From: a virus
Virus record (IMG/VR): IMGVR_UViG_3300037245_001394
Span: 1-50,079 of that record
DNA: 50,079 nt
Strand: one strand, 5' to 3'
The position numbers and the translations under genes were made by a program. Shown in pieces: positions 49,461 to 50,079 of the stretch; the first letter of the stretch is position 1, and every line of letters begins with the position of its first letter. The notes under the pieces are model-generated. The model searched no databases. It was not told the DNA's origin and saw only the letters and a program-made list of their open reading frames with translations.

Positions 49461-49871
49461 TCATCGCCACAGTAGGCTCGTAACAAAGTGGTGAGCTTCC
49501 ACGTCTTTCAGCCACGCCACGAGCGCTTCGATCACCGTATTGGCCTCACCACACCCACCCTGCTCACACGTCACACGGTAATGGTTCCCCGACATGCCCA
49601 CCGCCACACCCAGCCGGTCTCCCATCAACCGTCCCTCACCACAGGTCATGTGACACGCTGACAGAAACGGTGACACGTCCACACCGCTCGCCGCCAGCGT
49701 TGTCGCCAACCGCCACAGATGCGCACGGTTCGACACGTTGACTTCCCAACGAAACCGAGACACCTCACCGCCACCCTTCAGTGGCTTGTCACTTTTTTGC
49801 TGTTTTTCGGGTGGCGGGAACCCATAATTCAGCCGTCCACCGCTCACAAAAGCACACTTACCTACCGACAT
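49461..49871 (-). CDS. Hypothetical protein (136 aa), first gene of the leftward set
   Basis: ATG at 49871 follows GGGAG. The central part (RFRWEVNVSNRAHLWRLATT) and the Cys-containing CHMTCGEG and CEQGGCGEANTVIEALVAWL segments suggest a small folded domain, perhaps with a metal site. As the first gene after the presumed control region, it is likely an early protein. No family is recognised. Confidence 0.65.
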   Translation of the reverse strand: MSVGKCAFVSGGRLNYGFPPPEKQQKSDKPLKGGGEVSRFRWEVNVSNRAHLWRLATTLAASGVDVSPFLSACHMTCGEGRLMGDRLGVAVGMSGNHYRVTCEQGGCGEANTVIEALVAWLKDVEAHHFVTSLLWR

Positions 49872-49989
49872 CGCCCTACTCCCACAATGGCGTTTTTCGC
49901 CGTTTCACATTAATCACCCGAACGCGCGCCCTACCCCGCTTCCTGCCCTCTCGTCATCCAGTCCGCGTTTCACCTACAATTTCGGCCGT
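49872..49989. other. Leader region between the terminal repeat and the first gene
   Basis: I see no gene here. On the minus strand it contains a short hairpin, AACGGCGAAAAACGCC, just before the first ribosome site. Together with the terminal repeat it is the likely promoter and operator region of the early genes, but no clear -35/-10 pair is visible. Confidence 0.4.
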
Positions 49990-50027
49990 TTGTATTAAAT
50001 TGGTGTTCCCGCGGGGATATAGTGTGT
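49990..50027. repeat. Right copy of 38-bp inverted terminal repeat
   Basis: Exact reverse complement of 19-56. Beyond it lie 52 bases, first a GGGGGCGCGCGCG run and then AT-rich DNA (GGATATATTGTATTATTTC). Confidence 0.9.
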
Positions 50028-50079
50028 AGGGGGCGCGCGCGTATTGTTATCAATCAGAGGATATATTGTATTATTTCTT

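Noticed and set aside
1-50079. Integrase, repressor, protelomerase, terminal protein or endolysin
   Set aside because: I looked for each because of the terminal repeats and the lysis genes but recognised none. Absence of recognition is not proof of absence, particularly for the endolysin.

Overview
This window looks like a nearly complete genome of a tailed, HK97-type siphophage of about 50 kb. Every gene I can support lies on the minus strand, so transcription runs from high to low coordinates. I see no integrase, repressor, tRNA, CRISPR array, insertion sequence or recognisable endolysin, so a lytic lifestyle is the simplest reading. The host cannot be named from the sequence. A 38-bp perfect inverted repeat lies near both ends (19-56 and 49990-50027).

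In transcription order. (1) 49.9-48.1 kb: small early-type genes of unknown function behind a sigma70-like promoter, ending in a 17-bp tandem repeat. (2) 47.8-42.5 kb: a 5.27-kb island with no ApG, CpT or ApT dinucleotide on either strand, in coding and non-coding DNA alike. Its genes start with GTG, contain no Ile and no internal Met, and are preceded by a repeated leader, often with a small hairpin. (3) 42.4-40.3 kb: a candidate zinc-finger small terminase subunit and small membrane proteins that may form the lysis cassette. (4) 40.3-36.2 kb: virion proteins, including one with a LamG-like lectin fold. (5) 36.2-28.1 kb: large terminase, portal-MuF fusion, prohead protease, capsid and head-tail connectors. 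(6) 28.1-18.0 kb: tail genes, with a lambda-like -1 frameshift at the tail chaperone, the tape measure and a very large propeller-repeat protein. (7) 17.9-16.5 kb: a second promoter, two paralogous small proteins and a probable second -1 frameshift. (8) 16.2-2.6 kb: replication, recombination and nucleotide metabolism (helicase, RuvC-like resolvase, UDG, RecB-like nuclease, RecA-like ATPase, ssDNA-binding protein, deoxyribosyltransferase, HD phosphohydrolase, ThyX, DNA polymerase I family, primase-helicase). (9) 2.6-0.07 kb: a DNA methyltransferase, a MazG-like protein and small genes.

The replication genes form a self-contained set: primer synthesis and unwinding, polymerase, ssDNA binding, strand exchange, junction resolution and thymidylate supply. 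Genes are tightly packed with ATGA, TAATG or GTGA overlaps, which suggests translational coupling.

The most unusual feature is the dinucleotide-free island. The three missing dinucleotides are a reverse-complement-closed set and are also missing from intergenic DNA, so the constraint acts on double-stranded DNA rather than on codons or mRNA. One rule would produce it: no A may be followed by G or T on either strand. One island gene is a clear homologue of a neighbouring gene of ordinary composition, so the island encodes real proteins. I know of no described system that explains it.
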